From: an uncultured Persicobacter sp.
GTDB taxonomy: Bacteria; Bacteroidota; Bacteroidia; Cytophagales; Cyclobacteriaceae
Assembly: GCA_947498325.1 (NCBI GenBank)
Contig: CANMKE010000002.1
Location: forward strand, 248,001-312,000
Direction: 5' to 3'
DNA: 64,000 bases
Below are positions 53,400 to 61,705 of this stretch, piece after piece (the stretch's first letter is position 1; each line of letters opens with the position of its first letter). A model generated the notes under the pieces. That model was not told where the DNA came from. It saw only the letters and a list, made by a program, of their open reading frames with translations, and ran no database searches. The position numbers and the translations under genes were made by a program.

Positions 53400-55814
53400 A
53401 TGAGCGAGCTACCATCAAACTTAATGGAACAAACCCAATGCTACCACTGTGGAGGCCCCTGCGAAGAGGAACATTTACGTTTTGATCAGAGGGATTTTTG
53501 TTGCCACGGCTGCCAGACGGTCTATGATATCCTGAAGGAAAATGACCTCGGAGATTATTATAACTTGGAGCAAAACCCGGGCATCAATCTGAAGCCACAG
53601 GATTTTGAAGACCAATATGCGTTCCTTGACCATGATGAAATTCAGGAAAAGCTGCTTGACTTCACCGATGGAAAGATGAGCCGTGTACGTTTATTGTTAC
53701 CGGCAATTCATTGTTCGTCGTGTATCTGGTTGCTCGAGAATCTTTACAAGCTGAAAGGGGGGATTCGTCAGTCGCGGGTTAATTTCGGGAAGAAACAGCT
53801 GATGGTGGAATTCAGTAATGAAGCGCTGAGTTTACGGCAGCTGGTAGAAACACTGGTCTCTATTGGTTACGAACCTCATATTTCTCTGGAAGAAAACGAT
53901 CAGCAGAAAAAAAGTTCCCCAAACCGCACCCTCTTCCTGAAAATTGGCGTGGCCGCTTTTTGCTTTGGCAATATCATGCTGTTGAGCTTCCCCGAATATT
54001 TTGGTTTTGATGGCGGATGGGATGATGAGTATCGCCGATTTTTCTCCTGGCTGAATGTATTTCTTTCCCTGCCGATCATTGGTTTTTGCAGTACAGATTA
54101 TTTCAAAAGTGCCTATCAGGGGCTCAAACACCGACATATTAATATTGATGTGCCGATTGCTATCGGGATCGTTACGCTGTTCGTGCGTTCGGTCTTGGAG
54201 GTTGGTTTCGATTGGGGATCGGGTTATTTTGATTCGCTCGGGGGCTTGCTGTTTTTCCTTTTGACGGGAAAATGGTTTCAGTCCAAATCCTACGAGTCAC
54301 TTTCTTTTGATCGGGATTACAAATCGTATTTTCCTTTGGCGATTAACCGAAAAGAGGACGAGCAAATGAAGCCCGTTCCTGTGGCGAATTTGCAGGTGGG
54401 TGATCAGATCATGGTTAGGAATCATGAGATTATTCCTGCCGACAGCGTCTTGACTTCCGTGGAGGCCAATATTGATTACAGCTTTGTTACGGGGGAATCG
54501 GAACCCGTGCGGAAAGTGCAGGGAGAAAAGATTTTTGCAGGTGGCCGACAGGTCGGTGCCTCGATTGAATTGGTGGTGAAAAAGCCGGTTTCGCAAAGCT
54601 ACCTGACGCAGTTGTGGAATCAGGGAAAAGCGATGGAGGATGATGCGCAGGATCGCCGTTCGATGATCAATCAGATCAGTAAATATTTCACGGTGGTGGT
54701 TTTGCTGATTGCCTTTGCTTCGGCGGGCTATTGGGCGTTGGTGGATCCAAGTAAAATCCTCAATGCCTTTACGGCGGTATTGATTGTGGCCTGCCCTTGC
54801 GCCCTGACTTTGGCGACACCTTTTACGCTGAGTGCGGTTTTGAGTGTTTTCGGAAGGCAACATTTCTACCTGAAAAATACCGCTTCGGTGGAGAATTTGG
54901 CAGGTATTGATACTTTGATTTTTGATAAAACGGGAACGATCACTTATTCAGCCAAGGGCAAAGTCGAATACAAAGGCAAGGCGATTAGTAAGGATGAATT
55001 GGCGATTTTGGCGAATATGGTTCAGCATTCTACCCACCCACTGAGCCGGAAATTGGCGGAGTATATGGGGGAAGGAACTACTTTGGCTTTGGCGCAATAT
55101 CAGGAGTTTGCAGGCAAAGGGCAGTCCTCGGTTTTTGAAGGTAAAACCTATTTGTTGGGTTCAGCCAAGTTTACGGAAGCCGACTATGTGGGTGCTACTC
55201 TATCGGGCGCTTCGAAGGTTTATGTGAAAATTGACGGGGAGTTCAGGGGCTATTTTATCCTGCATAATCAATATCGAAAAGGACTGAAAAGTTTGATTGA
55301 TGCGCTGAAAGGTCATTTTTCGATGGCACTGATTTCGGGGGATAATGACAGTGAAGCCGAACAGTTGCGTGAATATTTTCCGAAGGAAGTCCCTTTGATG
55401 TTCAATCAGACGCCAGACCAAAAGCGGGCATTTGTGGAACAAAAACAGCAAGATGGCGCTTCGGTAGCGATGTTGGGCGACGGGCTGAATGATGCGGTGG
55501 CTTTGCAACAGGCAGATTTTGGTATTGCCGTAACGGATGATATCGGGGCTTTCACCCCTGCCTGCGATGCGATCTTGGATGCCGAAAAACTGCCGATGCT
55601 TCAGCGACTGATCCGTTTTTCGCATACCGCCAAAAAGATCATCATTGCTTCTTTTGTGATTTCTTTTGCCTATAACATCATCGGACTGAGTTTTGCCGTG
55701 GCAGGCATGCTGACGCCCGTCTTGGGTGCAATCCTGATGCCTGTCAGTAGCATTTCAGTGGTGGCTTTCGCGACCTTGTCGGTGCAGGTGTTGGCGCGCA
55801 GGTATCGGTTGTGA
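53400..55814 (+). CDS. ccoI: Copper-translocating P-type ATPase CcoI
   Basis: An 804-residue heavy-metal P-type ATPase that exports copper for cbb3 oxidase assembly. The start at 53400 (MSELPSN) fits better than an ATG 60 bases upstream, whose extension is unlike the family. An N-terminal cysteine-rich zinc-ribbon-like region (CYHCGGPC, CCHGCQTV) and an HMA-like site (CSSCIW, about 98) precede eight helices. CPCALT (about 464) is the transport motif, DKTGTIT (about 509) holds the phosphorylated Asp, and GDGLNDAVAL is the hinge motif. These match the CcoI/FixI subgroup. ccoS, its usual neighbour, is 2.4 kb downstream. Confidence 0.93.
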   Translation: MSELPSNLMEQTQCYHCGGPCEEEHLRFDQRDFCCHGCQTVYDILKENDLGDYYNLEQNPGINLKPQDFEDQYAFLDHDEIQEKLLDFTDGKMSRVRLLLPAIHCSSCIWLLENLYKLKGGIRQSRVNFGKKQLMVEFSNEALSLRQLVETLVSIGYEPHISLEENDQQKKSSPNRTLFLKIGVAAFCFGNIMLLSFPEYFGFDGGWDDEYRRFFSWLNVFLSLPIIGFCSTDYFKSAYQGLKHRHINIDVPIAIGIVTLFVRSVLEVGFDWGSGYFDSLGGLLFFLLTGKWFQSKSYESLSFDRDYKSYFPLAINRKEDEQMKPVPVANLQVGDQIMVRNHEIIPADSVLTSVEANIDYSFVTGESEPVRKVQGEKIFAGGRQVGASIELVVKKPVSQSYLTQLWNQGKAMEDDAQDRRSMINQISKYFTVVVLLIAFASAGYWALVDPSKILNAFTAVLIVACPCALTLATPFTLSAVLSVFGRQHFYLKNTASVENLAGIDTLIFDKTGTITYSAKGKVEYKGKAISKDELAILANMVQHSTHPLSRKLAEYMGEGTTLALAQYQEFAGKGQSSVFEGKTYLLGSAKFTEADYVGATLSGASKVYVKIDGEFRGYFILHNQYRKGLKSLIDALKGHFSMALISGDNDSEAEQLREYFPKEVPLMFNQTPDQKRAFVEQKQQDGASVAMLGDGLNDAVALQQADFGIAVTDDIGAFTPACDAILDAEKLPMLQRLIRFSHTAKKIIIASFVISFAYNIIGLSFAVAGMLTPVLGAILMPVSSISVVAFATLSVQVLARRYRL

Positions 55815-55828
55815 TATGGAATTGTAGG

Positions 55829-55846
55829 TGCAGGGCATGCCCTGCA
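55829..55846. repeat. 18-bp perfect palindrome after ccoI
   Basis: TGCAGGGCATGCCCTGCA is identical to its own complement. Its right half ATGCCCTGCA recurs at 56628-56637, on the other side of an AT-rich unknown gene. It may be an intergenic REP-like element or the edge of an inserted segment. Confidence 0.6.
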
Positions 55847-56034
55847 TCCAAAATTCATATTTCTTTATACATCCTTTTGAAGGATTCCAAGACTGATTTT
55901 TTGTTTGAAAATTCCTATAAGTCAAAAAGAATAAATGCAAATAGCTGGTAACTCATGTGTTATGTATTTGCATTAACTTAGACAATACAGTACCTTATAA
56001 AGATATTGTATGATAAATATGGGGATTAATTTAG

Positions 56035-56619
56035 TTGATGGAATCTTTACTTAGAATTTTTAAATGCAGTTTTGGGCAAACCGCTTTATTTACGATCATT
56101 AGGCAATCGTTATTTTCCTTGGCCTTTATAAGCCTGTCATTAATTGTGTATGGGCAAGATAATGATAGCCGAAGTACCCATAAGCTTGATGTTATTGGTG
56201 CTTTTGGATTTTCCTATGGAGTACAGTCGTTATCTATTCCACCTTTCCAAAACAAAGTATCGGTAGGGTTAAACTATACAAGAAATAAGACTTCATTTTA
56301 TGTCCTACCTGGTATTACTGCAGGAATATCTCCTGTAGGTACAGTAAACTTTGAATCGGGCTTTAGGTATAATTTCCTTACACTTGATTATAGCTATAGC
56401 AGTTCAAAAAATGACACTAAACCAGCGCCATATATTACTCGCAATCTTAATCTTGGGTTGCAGTTCAAACTAAACCCTTACAGGGGAGATAACCTATGGA
56501 TTTGGGCAAAAGGAGGAAAAGACCTTTATAACTCTGGTTATTCGGAAGAAGATCCTATGCCTTTAAAAGGCTATAACTTTGAATTGAAAGTTATCTATGA
56601 GCTCTATAAATTAAGGTAA
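56035..56619 (+). CDS. Hypothetical envelope protein in an AT-rich segment
   Basis: A 194-residue protein with an internal hydrophobic signal (about 20-40, ending IVYGQD), preceded by a long polar N-terminus. The alternative ATG one codon later is equally possible. The mature part has alternating strands (FGFSYGVQS, VSVGLNYTRNKTSFYV, LNLGLQFKLNP) and ends in an aromatic and basic tail, like a small outer-membrane barrel. Base composition is clearly more AT-rich than its neighbours, and ATGCCCTGCA occurs on both sides, so it may be acquired DNA. No family is recognised. Confidence 0.55.
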   Translation: MMESLLRIFKCSFGQTALFTIIRQSLFSLAFISLSLIVYGQDNDSRSTHKLDVIGAFGFSYGVQSLSIPPFQNKVSVGLNYTRNKTSFYVLPGITAGISPVGTVNFESGFRYNFLTLDYSYSSSKNDTKPAPYITRNLNLGLQFKLNPYRGDNLWIWAKGGKDLYNSGYSEEDPMPLKGYNFELKVIYELYKLR

Positions 56620-56661
56620 TACAGGTTATGCCCTGCACTTGCGATTGGCAACATTGATGCA

Positions 56662-57678
56662 TCAATATTTCATAAACTCATCCACCTTATTGAAGGTATC
56701 GCGGATCTGATCGGCTGAAACATCATATTGCTTGGCGATATTCGCCTCAATGGTATCATATGAATCATTGCTCTGATTGAGCATCTCCATTTCAATAAAA
56801 TAAATATCAAACTCCTGAGCGGTCGGCAGGTCGGCTTCGGTCAGTCGGCCTACCTTATCCTTGATCTCATAAGTGGGCTCCTCATCCCCTGCCTGCCAAC
56901 GCAATCGTCCATAAGAAAAACCATTGTTGATATTTCGCTCATCGGCATAGGCCAAAACCTGAACCTTTTCCGTACGTCCTGCTTTGGCCAAACATTGTTG
57001 ATAAGCATCGAAAAGCGTGGCTTTGAGACTGTCGTAACCAATCAATGGATCCACCAAAATGCGGGCTTCCATGCCGTTAAGTCCTATGGGTTCCATGTTT
57101 ACGGTCTGATATGCTCCAAATTCACCAAAAGGATTCGGTTCGGTGTTGCGATTACTGTAAGTTTTGGTGGTGATGTTTCCGTTGTTGTTGGTCGTATAGG
57201 TGATGTTGAAATCATCCGCTATGTCATCAACCGTCAGACTTCCATAAACAAAAACGAATAACAAGGCTACCGCAACAAGCCCTCCTGCGATCTTTCCACG
57301 CTTGGCTTCTTCGGCGTGCTGATCAGCGATAATGGTCTGTGCAGGCGCATTTTTTCGGTTTTCATGTGCTTGACGCAAAGCACTGATCCGATTTTGATAT
57401 TCTTCTTCAGAAATAATGTTTTCTTCTTTCAGGTCTTTGAGTTCCTGCACTTTTTTGCTGATGTCGTTCAGGTGCTCTTCGGCAGGTCTTTGCTGAGCTT
57501 CCATGGTGCGTTGCATTTGGCGAACACTTGATTCACTCAATAGCGATACCACGATCAACCCTATTAACGGAGTCAGGAAGAAAGAAAGAAAAAAGGCTTT
57601 GACACCCGATCGTCCTTTGGTGGAAGCGTAATATGCGACCAAAAGGTCCAAAATGACATATATAGAAAATCCCGTCAT
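56662..57678 (-). CDS. Membrane protein with SHOCT-like motif
   Basis: A 338-residue protein with two N-terminal membrane segments (about 5-18 and 28-46, with GVKAFFLSFFLTPLIGLIVV), a SHOCT-like helix pair (about 75-105, ELKDLKEENIISEEEYQNRI), a third helix (about 128-148) and a large C-terminal domain (about 150-338) with no known relatives. Its first 100 residues resemble the complete small protein encoded 11 bases upstream, so the two are paralogues. Function unknown; SHOCT motifs usually mediate oligomerisation. Confidence 0.7.
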   Translation of the reverse strand: MTGFSIYVILDLLVAYYASTKGRSGVKAFFLSFFLTPLIGLIVVSLLSESSVRQMQRTMEAQQRPAEEHLNDISKKVQELKDLKEENIISEEEYQNRISALRQAHENRKNAPAQTIIADQHAEEAKRGKIAGGLVAVALLFVFVYGSLTVDDIADDFNITYTTNNNGNITTKTYSNRNTEPNPFGEFGAYQTVNMEPIGLNGMEARILVDPLIGYDSLKATLFDAYQQCLAKAGRTEKVQVLAYADERNINNGFSYGRLRWQAGDEEPTYEIKDKVGRLTEADLPTAQEFDIYFIEMEMLNQSNDSYDTIEANIAKQYDVSADQIRDTFNKVDEFMKY

Positions 57679-57689
57679 GGTAAATTAAA

Positions 57690-57998
57690 TTAAAGGTTGC
57701 TGTAATATTTCTTGCGAAGTCGGCTCAACTGTCGCTCGTATTCATCGACGGTCAGGATGCCTTCCTCCAATAGCAAGCGTAAATTACGAATCTTCTGAGC
57801 GACGGAGGAATTTTCGGTGCAATTATTTATGTATTGTTCGCAGGGGAATCCCTTGGAATAATCATGTAGGAGTGCCACGACAATCAGCCCAATGATGGGA
57901 GAGAAAAAAAAGGAGACCAAAAAGGCTTTAGCGGTAGAGCGTTTTTTGTTGTGTGCCAAAACACAGACCAACAAGCAGAATGCGATGTATGTAAGCAT
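57690..57998 (-). CDS. Small SHOCT-like membrane protein
   Basis: A 102-residue protein with two hydrophobic segments (about 2-15 and 24-44, TAKAFLVSFFFSPIIGLIVVAL) and a C-terminal SHOCT-like region (LRLLLEEGILTVDEYERQLSRL, about 71-92). It matches the N-terminal third of the following gene in order and spacing, pointing to a tandem duplication. The two minus-strand genes form one transcription unit that lies between ccoI and ccoS. Confidence 0.7.
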   Translation of the reverse strand: MLTYIAFCLLVCVLAHNKKRSTAKAFLVSFFFSPIIGLIVVALLHDYSKGFPCEQYINNCTENSSVAQKIRNLRLLLEEGILTVDEYERQLSRLRKKYYSNL

Positions 57999-58158
57999 GG
58001 TTTAATATTTTGTTCCAATGAATGTAGGTTTCTTGGATTATATAGGCCAAACAATATGCCAAGTAAAAATTTAAATGTATTTTTACTATAATCCCGCCTG
58101 GCGGTATTTAAACGCCCTATTTGGGGTGCTCAAAATTTGATCTGCTGCACTGTTTTAG

Positions 58159-58181
58159 CGGACAATCGTACGCATTGTCCG
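58159..58181. promoter_or_regulatory. Palindrome upstream of ccoS
   Basis: CGGACAAT and ATTGTCCG form a perfect inverted repeat around a 7-base centre, 25 bases before the ccoS ATG. Its position suits an operator or a leader hairpin. It does not match the Fnr-like sites of ccoNO and nrfH. Confidence 0.4.
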
Positions 58182-58206
58182 ATATCGTACATCAAAATAT
58201 CTACCC

Positions 58207-58398
58207 ATGTCTGTCATCTTTATTCTGATTTCTATCAGCATCGTGGTTGCGGTGATCTTTCTTTCCGCTTTTTTCTGGTCGGTTAAATCGGGGCAGTATG
58301 AAGATACTGTATCCCCTGGGGTCAGGATATTAATGGACGACCGCAAGACGGAAGTTGAGGATAACAAATCCCCAAAAAATAAGCAGATATCTAACTAA
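58207..58398 (+). CDS. ccoS: cbb3 oxidase assembly protein CcoS
   Basis: A 63-residue protein with one membrane helix (about 2-23, ISISIVVAVIFLSAFFW) followed by SVKSGQYEDTVSPGVRIL, the FixS/CcoS signature (W-x-x-K/x-G-Q-Y-x-D). It is needed for inserting cofactors into CcoN. It normally follows ccoI directly; here an AT-rich gene and two minus-strand genes separate them. The C-terminal 20 residues are polar. Confidence 0.85.
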   Translation: MSVIFILISISIVVAVIFLSAFFWSVKSGQYEDTVSPGVRILMDDRKTEVEDNKSPKNKQISN

Positions 58399-58518
58399 AA
58401 TACCGATTTAGGCGCTGTTTATCGCCTTTCTTTTGGAAAAATAACAAACGTCATTTTATTTTATCTGAATAATGATGAATATCACATATTCAGTTTTTTT
58501 TTAATCCTTCGGGTTAAT

Positions 58519-58526
58519 TACATTTG
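58519..58526 (+). promoter_or_regulatory. -7 element of mdh
   Basis: TACATTTG matches TAnnTTTG and lies 56 bases before the mdh ATG. A palindromic TGATGAATATCA at 58473-58484 upstream also fits TGAY-N4-RTCA, but in AT-rich DNA this may be chance. Confidence 0.45.
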
Positions 58527-58582
58527 TCTATACCATAATAATATATTTTTTAATTTGATTTTTTAAATAAAACAATAAAACA

Positions 58583-59515
58583 ATGAAAGTAACAGTAGTA
58601 GGAGCCGGAGCCGTAGGAGCAAGTTGTGCAGAGTACATTGCCATTAAAGATTTCGCTGATGAAATCGTTTTGGTGGACATCAAGGAAGGTTTTGCTGAAG
58701 GTAAAGCGATGGACTTGATGCAGACTGCTTCATTGAATGGCTTTGATTCAACAATTACAGGAACAACAGGTGATTATACCAAAACAGCCAACAGTGATGT
58801 TGCTGTAATCACAAGTGGTATTCCTCGTAAGCCGGGCATGACGCGCGAAGAGTTGATCGGGATCAATGCTGGTATTGTAAAAACAGTAGCAGAAAACCTG
58901 ATCGCACAATCTCCAAACGTGATCATCATTGTGGTTTCTAACCCTATGGATACCATGACATATCTTGCTGCGAAAGCGACAGGCCTTCCTAAAAACCGTA
59001 TCATCGGTATGGGTGGTGCTTTGGATAGCGCACGTTTCAAGTATCGTTTGGCGGAAGCTTTGGGTTGCCCTCAGTCAGATGTTGCAGGAATGGTTATTGG
59101 TGGCCACTCGGATACCGGTATGGTGCCGTTGATCGCTAAAGCAACACGTAACAGTGTACCTGTTACTGAATTCCTTTCTGCTGAACAGCAAGAAGAAATC
59201 GTTCAGGCTACAAAAGTTGGTGGTGCTACATTAACTAAATTGTTGGGAACTTCAGCTTGGTATGCTCCAGGTGCGGCAGTTTCTGAATTGGTTAAAGCCA
59301 TTGCATTGGATTCTAAGAAAATGTTCCCTTGTTCAGCATTGTTGGAAGGCGAGTATGGTCTTTCTGACCTTTGTATCGGTGTTCCGGTAATTATCGGTAA
59401 AAACGGTATCGAGCAAATCGTAGAGGTTGCTTTGAATGAAGACGAAAAAGCAAAATTGACTGCTTCAGCGGAAGGCGTGAAGAAAACCAATGGTCTTTTG
59501 ACACAGGAAGCTTAA
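58583..59515 (+). CDS. mdh: Malate dehydrogenase
   Basis: A 310-residue cytoplasmic enzyme of the LDH-like MDH group that interconverts malate and oxaloacetate with NAD. It shows the nucleotide fold VVGAGAVGASCAEYI, the NAD-selecting LVDIKEG, the substrate-binding SGIPRKPGMTREEL, SNPMD, and the catalytic histidine in MVIGGHSDTGMVPL. Codon use looks optimised for high expression. A terminator follows. Confidence 0.96.
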   Translation: MKVTVVGAGAVGASCAEYIAIKDFADEIVLVDIKEGFAEGKAMDLMQTASLNGFDSTITGTTGDYTKTANSDVAVITSGIPRKPGMTREELIGINAGIVKTVAENLIAQSPNVIIIVVSNPMDTMTYLAAKATGLPKNRIIGMGGALDSARFKYRLAEALGCPQSDVAGMVIGGHSDTGMVPLIAKATRNSVPVTEFLSAEQQEEIVQATKVGGATLTKLLGTSAWYAPGAAVSELVKAIALDSKKMFPCSALLEGEYGLSDLCIGVPVIIGKNGIEQIVEVALNEDEKAKLTASAEGVKKTNGLLTQEA

Positions 59516-59540
59516 TTTTAGCTTAAAAAAATAAATTGAT

Positions 59541-59570
59541 AAAGCTCACCCATTGTGGTGGGCTTTTTTA
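59541..59570 (+). terminator. Terminator after mdh
   Basis: AGCTCACC and GGTGGGCT pair (one G-T pair) around a 6-base loop and are followed by a T-run. It ends 11 bases before the next ATG. Confidence 0.75.
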
Positions 59571-59580
59571 CTTTTGCAGC

Positions 59581-60225
59581 ATGAAGAAGATTGTTTTAGC
59601 CTTAGGAATGCTTTGTGCTCAGCAGGCATTTGCCCAGGATCTTAACCATATGCAGTGGTTCAATGAGCCTGCTCAGTGGAGCATCAAAAATCAGGAGTTG
59701 AAAATGCAGGTTACTCCGCAGTCAGATTATTGGGTAAAAACCCATTATGGCTTTACCGTTGACGATGGTCCATTTTTATATACCCTTCGGGGAGGAGAGT
59801 TTGAAACTTCGGTAAAGATTGAGGGGGCTTATAAATCCCGCTATGACCAAATGGGCTTGATGTTGCGGGTAGATGAAAAGCACTGGATTAAAACGGGCAT
59901 TGAATACGTTGATGGGGTTTATCATTTCAGTGTAGTGACCACCAATGGTGTCAGCAGCTGGGGAGTAACTGCCCTCAAGGAAAAACCAGATGCCATTTGG
60001 ATTAAAGCAACGCGTCGCCGAGATGGGGTGGAAATTTTCTATTCTACGGACGGTAAAAACTATGCCATGGCTGGCCTCTCCTATTTGCCCGAGCAGGTGC
60101 CTGTTAAGGTTGGAATGATGGCCGCAAGCCCTGATGGTGATGGATTTGAGGCGACTTTCAAGGATTTCAAGGTGAAGCATCTCGCAGATGAGCGCCGACT
60201 GGAATGGCTGAAGGATCATCAGTAA
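59581..60225 (+). CDS. DUF1349 (concanavalin-like) secreted protein
   Basis: A 214-residue protein. The start at 59581 (MKKIVLALGM) begins a clear signal peptide (1-18, ending AFAQ); an ATG 45 bases upstream lies within the mdh terminator region. The mature part matches the DUF1349 jelly-roll family: FNEPAQWSI, DYWVKTHYGFTVDDGPFL, QMGLMLRVDEKHWIKTGIE, and VKVGMMAASPDGDGFEATF. The family is thought to bind carbohydrates. No active-site residues are assignable, and the role here is unknown. Confidence 0.82.
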   Translation: MKKIVLALGMLCAQQAFAQDLNHMQWFNEPAQWSIKNQELKMQVTPQSDYWVKTHYGFTVDDGPFLYTLRGGEFETSVKIEGAYKSRYDQMGLMLRVDEKHWIKTGIEYVDGVYHFSVVTTNGVSSWGVTALKEKPDAIWIKATRRRDGVEIFYSTDGKNYAMAGLSYLPEQVPVKVGMMAASPDGDGFEATFKDFKVKHLADERRLEWLKDHQ

Positions 60226-60238
60226 AATACAATTATAG

Positions 60239-60266
60239 CTGGTCGTAGCGGGGATGCTACAACCAG
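60239..60266. repeat. REP-like hairpin after the DUF1349 gene
   Basis: CTGGTCGTAGC and GCTACAACCAG pair (one mismatch) around GGGGAT. No T-run follows, so it is more like a repeat element than a terminator. Confidence 0.5.
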
Positions 60267-60427
60267 TTCAGTAGGTATTATGATTTGGCCATCAGGGGCT
60301 GTTGCACAACCATAATCTGATTTTATATCACGAAATTTTATTTGGTCACTGTATGGGCTGACCGATGTGTCTGCCCGATTCATCATAATTTTTGTAGGGT
60401 TTGGATACACACATAGGTGCATCCGCT

Positions 60428-60645
60428 ATGTCATTAAGTTAAGAAACAGCCGATCATTTATTCGAAATTATGACTTTAAAGCAGGTTAAACCAAAGGGAA
60501 TTCGGAGAGGTATGAGTTGAAAGGTCATTTAATGTGTTTTTAAGATTTCTGTTTTTATATCCCGAAGGGATTTTCCTTTCATTCTTCAAAGAATTATTCA
60601 AATTAACACATACCTTCAAGCAATATGCCCTTAACTTAATGACAT
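60428..60645. repeat. 16-bp inverted repeat flanking a 186-bp segment
   Basis: ATGTCATTAAGTTAAG at 60428-60443 recurs inverted at 60630-60645. GTGCATCCG lies near both arms but in the same direction. The segment between is non-coding. With the 29-bp dispersed repeat at 60745 it makes up most of a 654-base gap without genes; it looks like a decayed small mobile or REP-type element. Confidence 0.5.
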
Positions 60646-60744
60646 TGGGTGCATCCGTACAGCTAACGAAATAATCTTTTGTGCTAAATTCATAGAACTG
60701 AGTTATGCGACAGCCTCCGATAGGGTATGCTCGTGCAAAAAACA

Positions 60745-60773
60745 AAAAATCATGGTAATCCTTTAAATCAAGG
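60745..60773. repeat. Dispersed 29-bp repeat, copy 2
   Basis: Matches the copy at 21472-21500 with two mismatches, in the same orientation. The core AATCATGG recurs again just downstream (60774-60784 region). Confidence 0.6.
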
Positions 60774-60825
60774 TAATCATGGTCTAAAACACCCATCCAA
60801 TTTATCTACGAACCAAAAATCAGGA

Positions 60826-60856
60826 CACAAAAAAACCACGCCCAAAAGCGTGGTTT
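60826..60856 (-). terminator. Terminator of trxA
   Basis: AAACCACGC and GCGTGGTTT form a perfect 9-bp stem with a 6-base loop; the A-run on its left gives a T-run on the minus strand, 24 bases after the trxA stop. Confidence 0.85.
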
Positions 60857-60879
60857 CAGTGTTTTATATCGACGGTAGC

Positions 60880-61200
60880 TTACAGCTGAGCGTCCAATTT
60901 AGCCGCTAAAGCTGTTTTGGCTGCAACACCAACTTGCTTGTCTACAACTTCGCCATTTTTGAATACCAACAAAGTTGGGATAGAACGAATACCGAATTGT
61001 CCTGGAGTAGATGGGTTAGCATCAACATCCATTTTACCGATTACTGCTTTACCTTCGTACTCACCCGCCAATTCCTCAACTACTGGCCCAATCATTTTAC
61101 ATGGTCCACACCATTCAGCCCAAAAGTCAACCAATACTGGCGTGTCGCTGTTGATGATTTCTTGGAAGTTTGCGTCGGTAATTTCAATAGCTTTACCCAT
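60880..61200 (-). CDS. trxA: Thioredoxin
   Basis: A 106-residue cytoplasmic thiol-disulfide reductase. The active site WCGPCK (Cys31, Cys34), the preceding VLVDFWAEW and the cis-proline region IRSIPTLLVFKNG are all present, and length is standard. It has no signal peptide. It is transcribed alone with its own promoter and terminator. Confidence 0.97.
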   Translation of the reverse strand: MGKAIEITDANFQEIINSDTPVLVDFWAEWCGPCKMIGPVVEELAGEYEGKAVIGKMDVDANPSTPGQFGIRSIPTLLVFKNGEVVDKQVGVAAKTALAAKLDAQL

Positions 61201-61250
61201 AGTAGTAAAATTAATTTTTTATGTATTAGATTTTAAATGCTTTAGATAAT

Positions 61251-61258
61251 CAAATGTA
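61251..61258 (-). promoter_or_regulatory. -7 element of trxA
   Basis: The minus strand reads TACATTTG, an exact TAnnTTTG match, 51 bases before the trxA ATG. No clear -33 element at the standard spacing. Confidence 0.45.
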
Positions 61259-61537
61259 CGCTGAACACGCCCAAAGGGATTGTCAGCTAACAGGCATTTA
61301 CGTGTTTTGTAGTCATAAATCAGACCAAGCTCAAAAGCCTGCCTTTCTGTCAGTTATAGATGACATTAGGCCTTACAAACCACGCAGGCGGTTAATTGTA
61401 ATTTGATACCCCAAATATTGTCATTCTAAATTACAAAATAAATTTTATTTTATACTCTTTGCTAATGAGTCTATAAGGCTTTTCAATCAGAGATTTTTTT
61501 AAGCCTCAGCAAGCTGCTTTTCAACTGCTGAATTGCC
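61259..61537. other. Intergenic region, no gene seen
   Basis: Divergent gap between trxA and the sigma factor gene. It is AT-rich around 61430-61460. No gene, RNA or repeat is recognised. Confidence 0.4.
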
Positions 61538-61545
61538 TATCTTTG
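61538..61545 (+). promoter_or_regulatory. Candidate -7 element of the sigma factor operon
   Basis: TATCTTTG fits TAnnTTTG, about 160 bases before the sigma factor ATG. The leader would be long, and no -33 was found, so this is tentative. Confidence 0.3.
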
Positions 61546-61705
61546 TTTTTGAAAAAGTTTTTTCGGGTCTAATTAACTCTTTTACAGGGTTTTGTTGTTA
61601 TTCTTTTGAGCGGGAGATTTTTTTTCAAATCTTCATGCAACCATTTGCCCCCTGCGATCATCATGTAGGTGAACATCCTGAAATTTATGCTATATCATTT
61701 ACCCC

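Noticed and set aside
58473-58484. TGATGAATATCA as a third Fnr-like site upstream of mdh
   Set aside because: It fits the loose pattern, but the DNA is very AT-rich and it does not share the AAwTG core of the ccoNO and nrfH sites.
60476-60796. Minus-strand ORF of 106 codons
   Set aside because: It crosses the inverted repeat and the 29-bp dispersed repeat; no start signals or domain. Best explained as repeat DNA.
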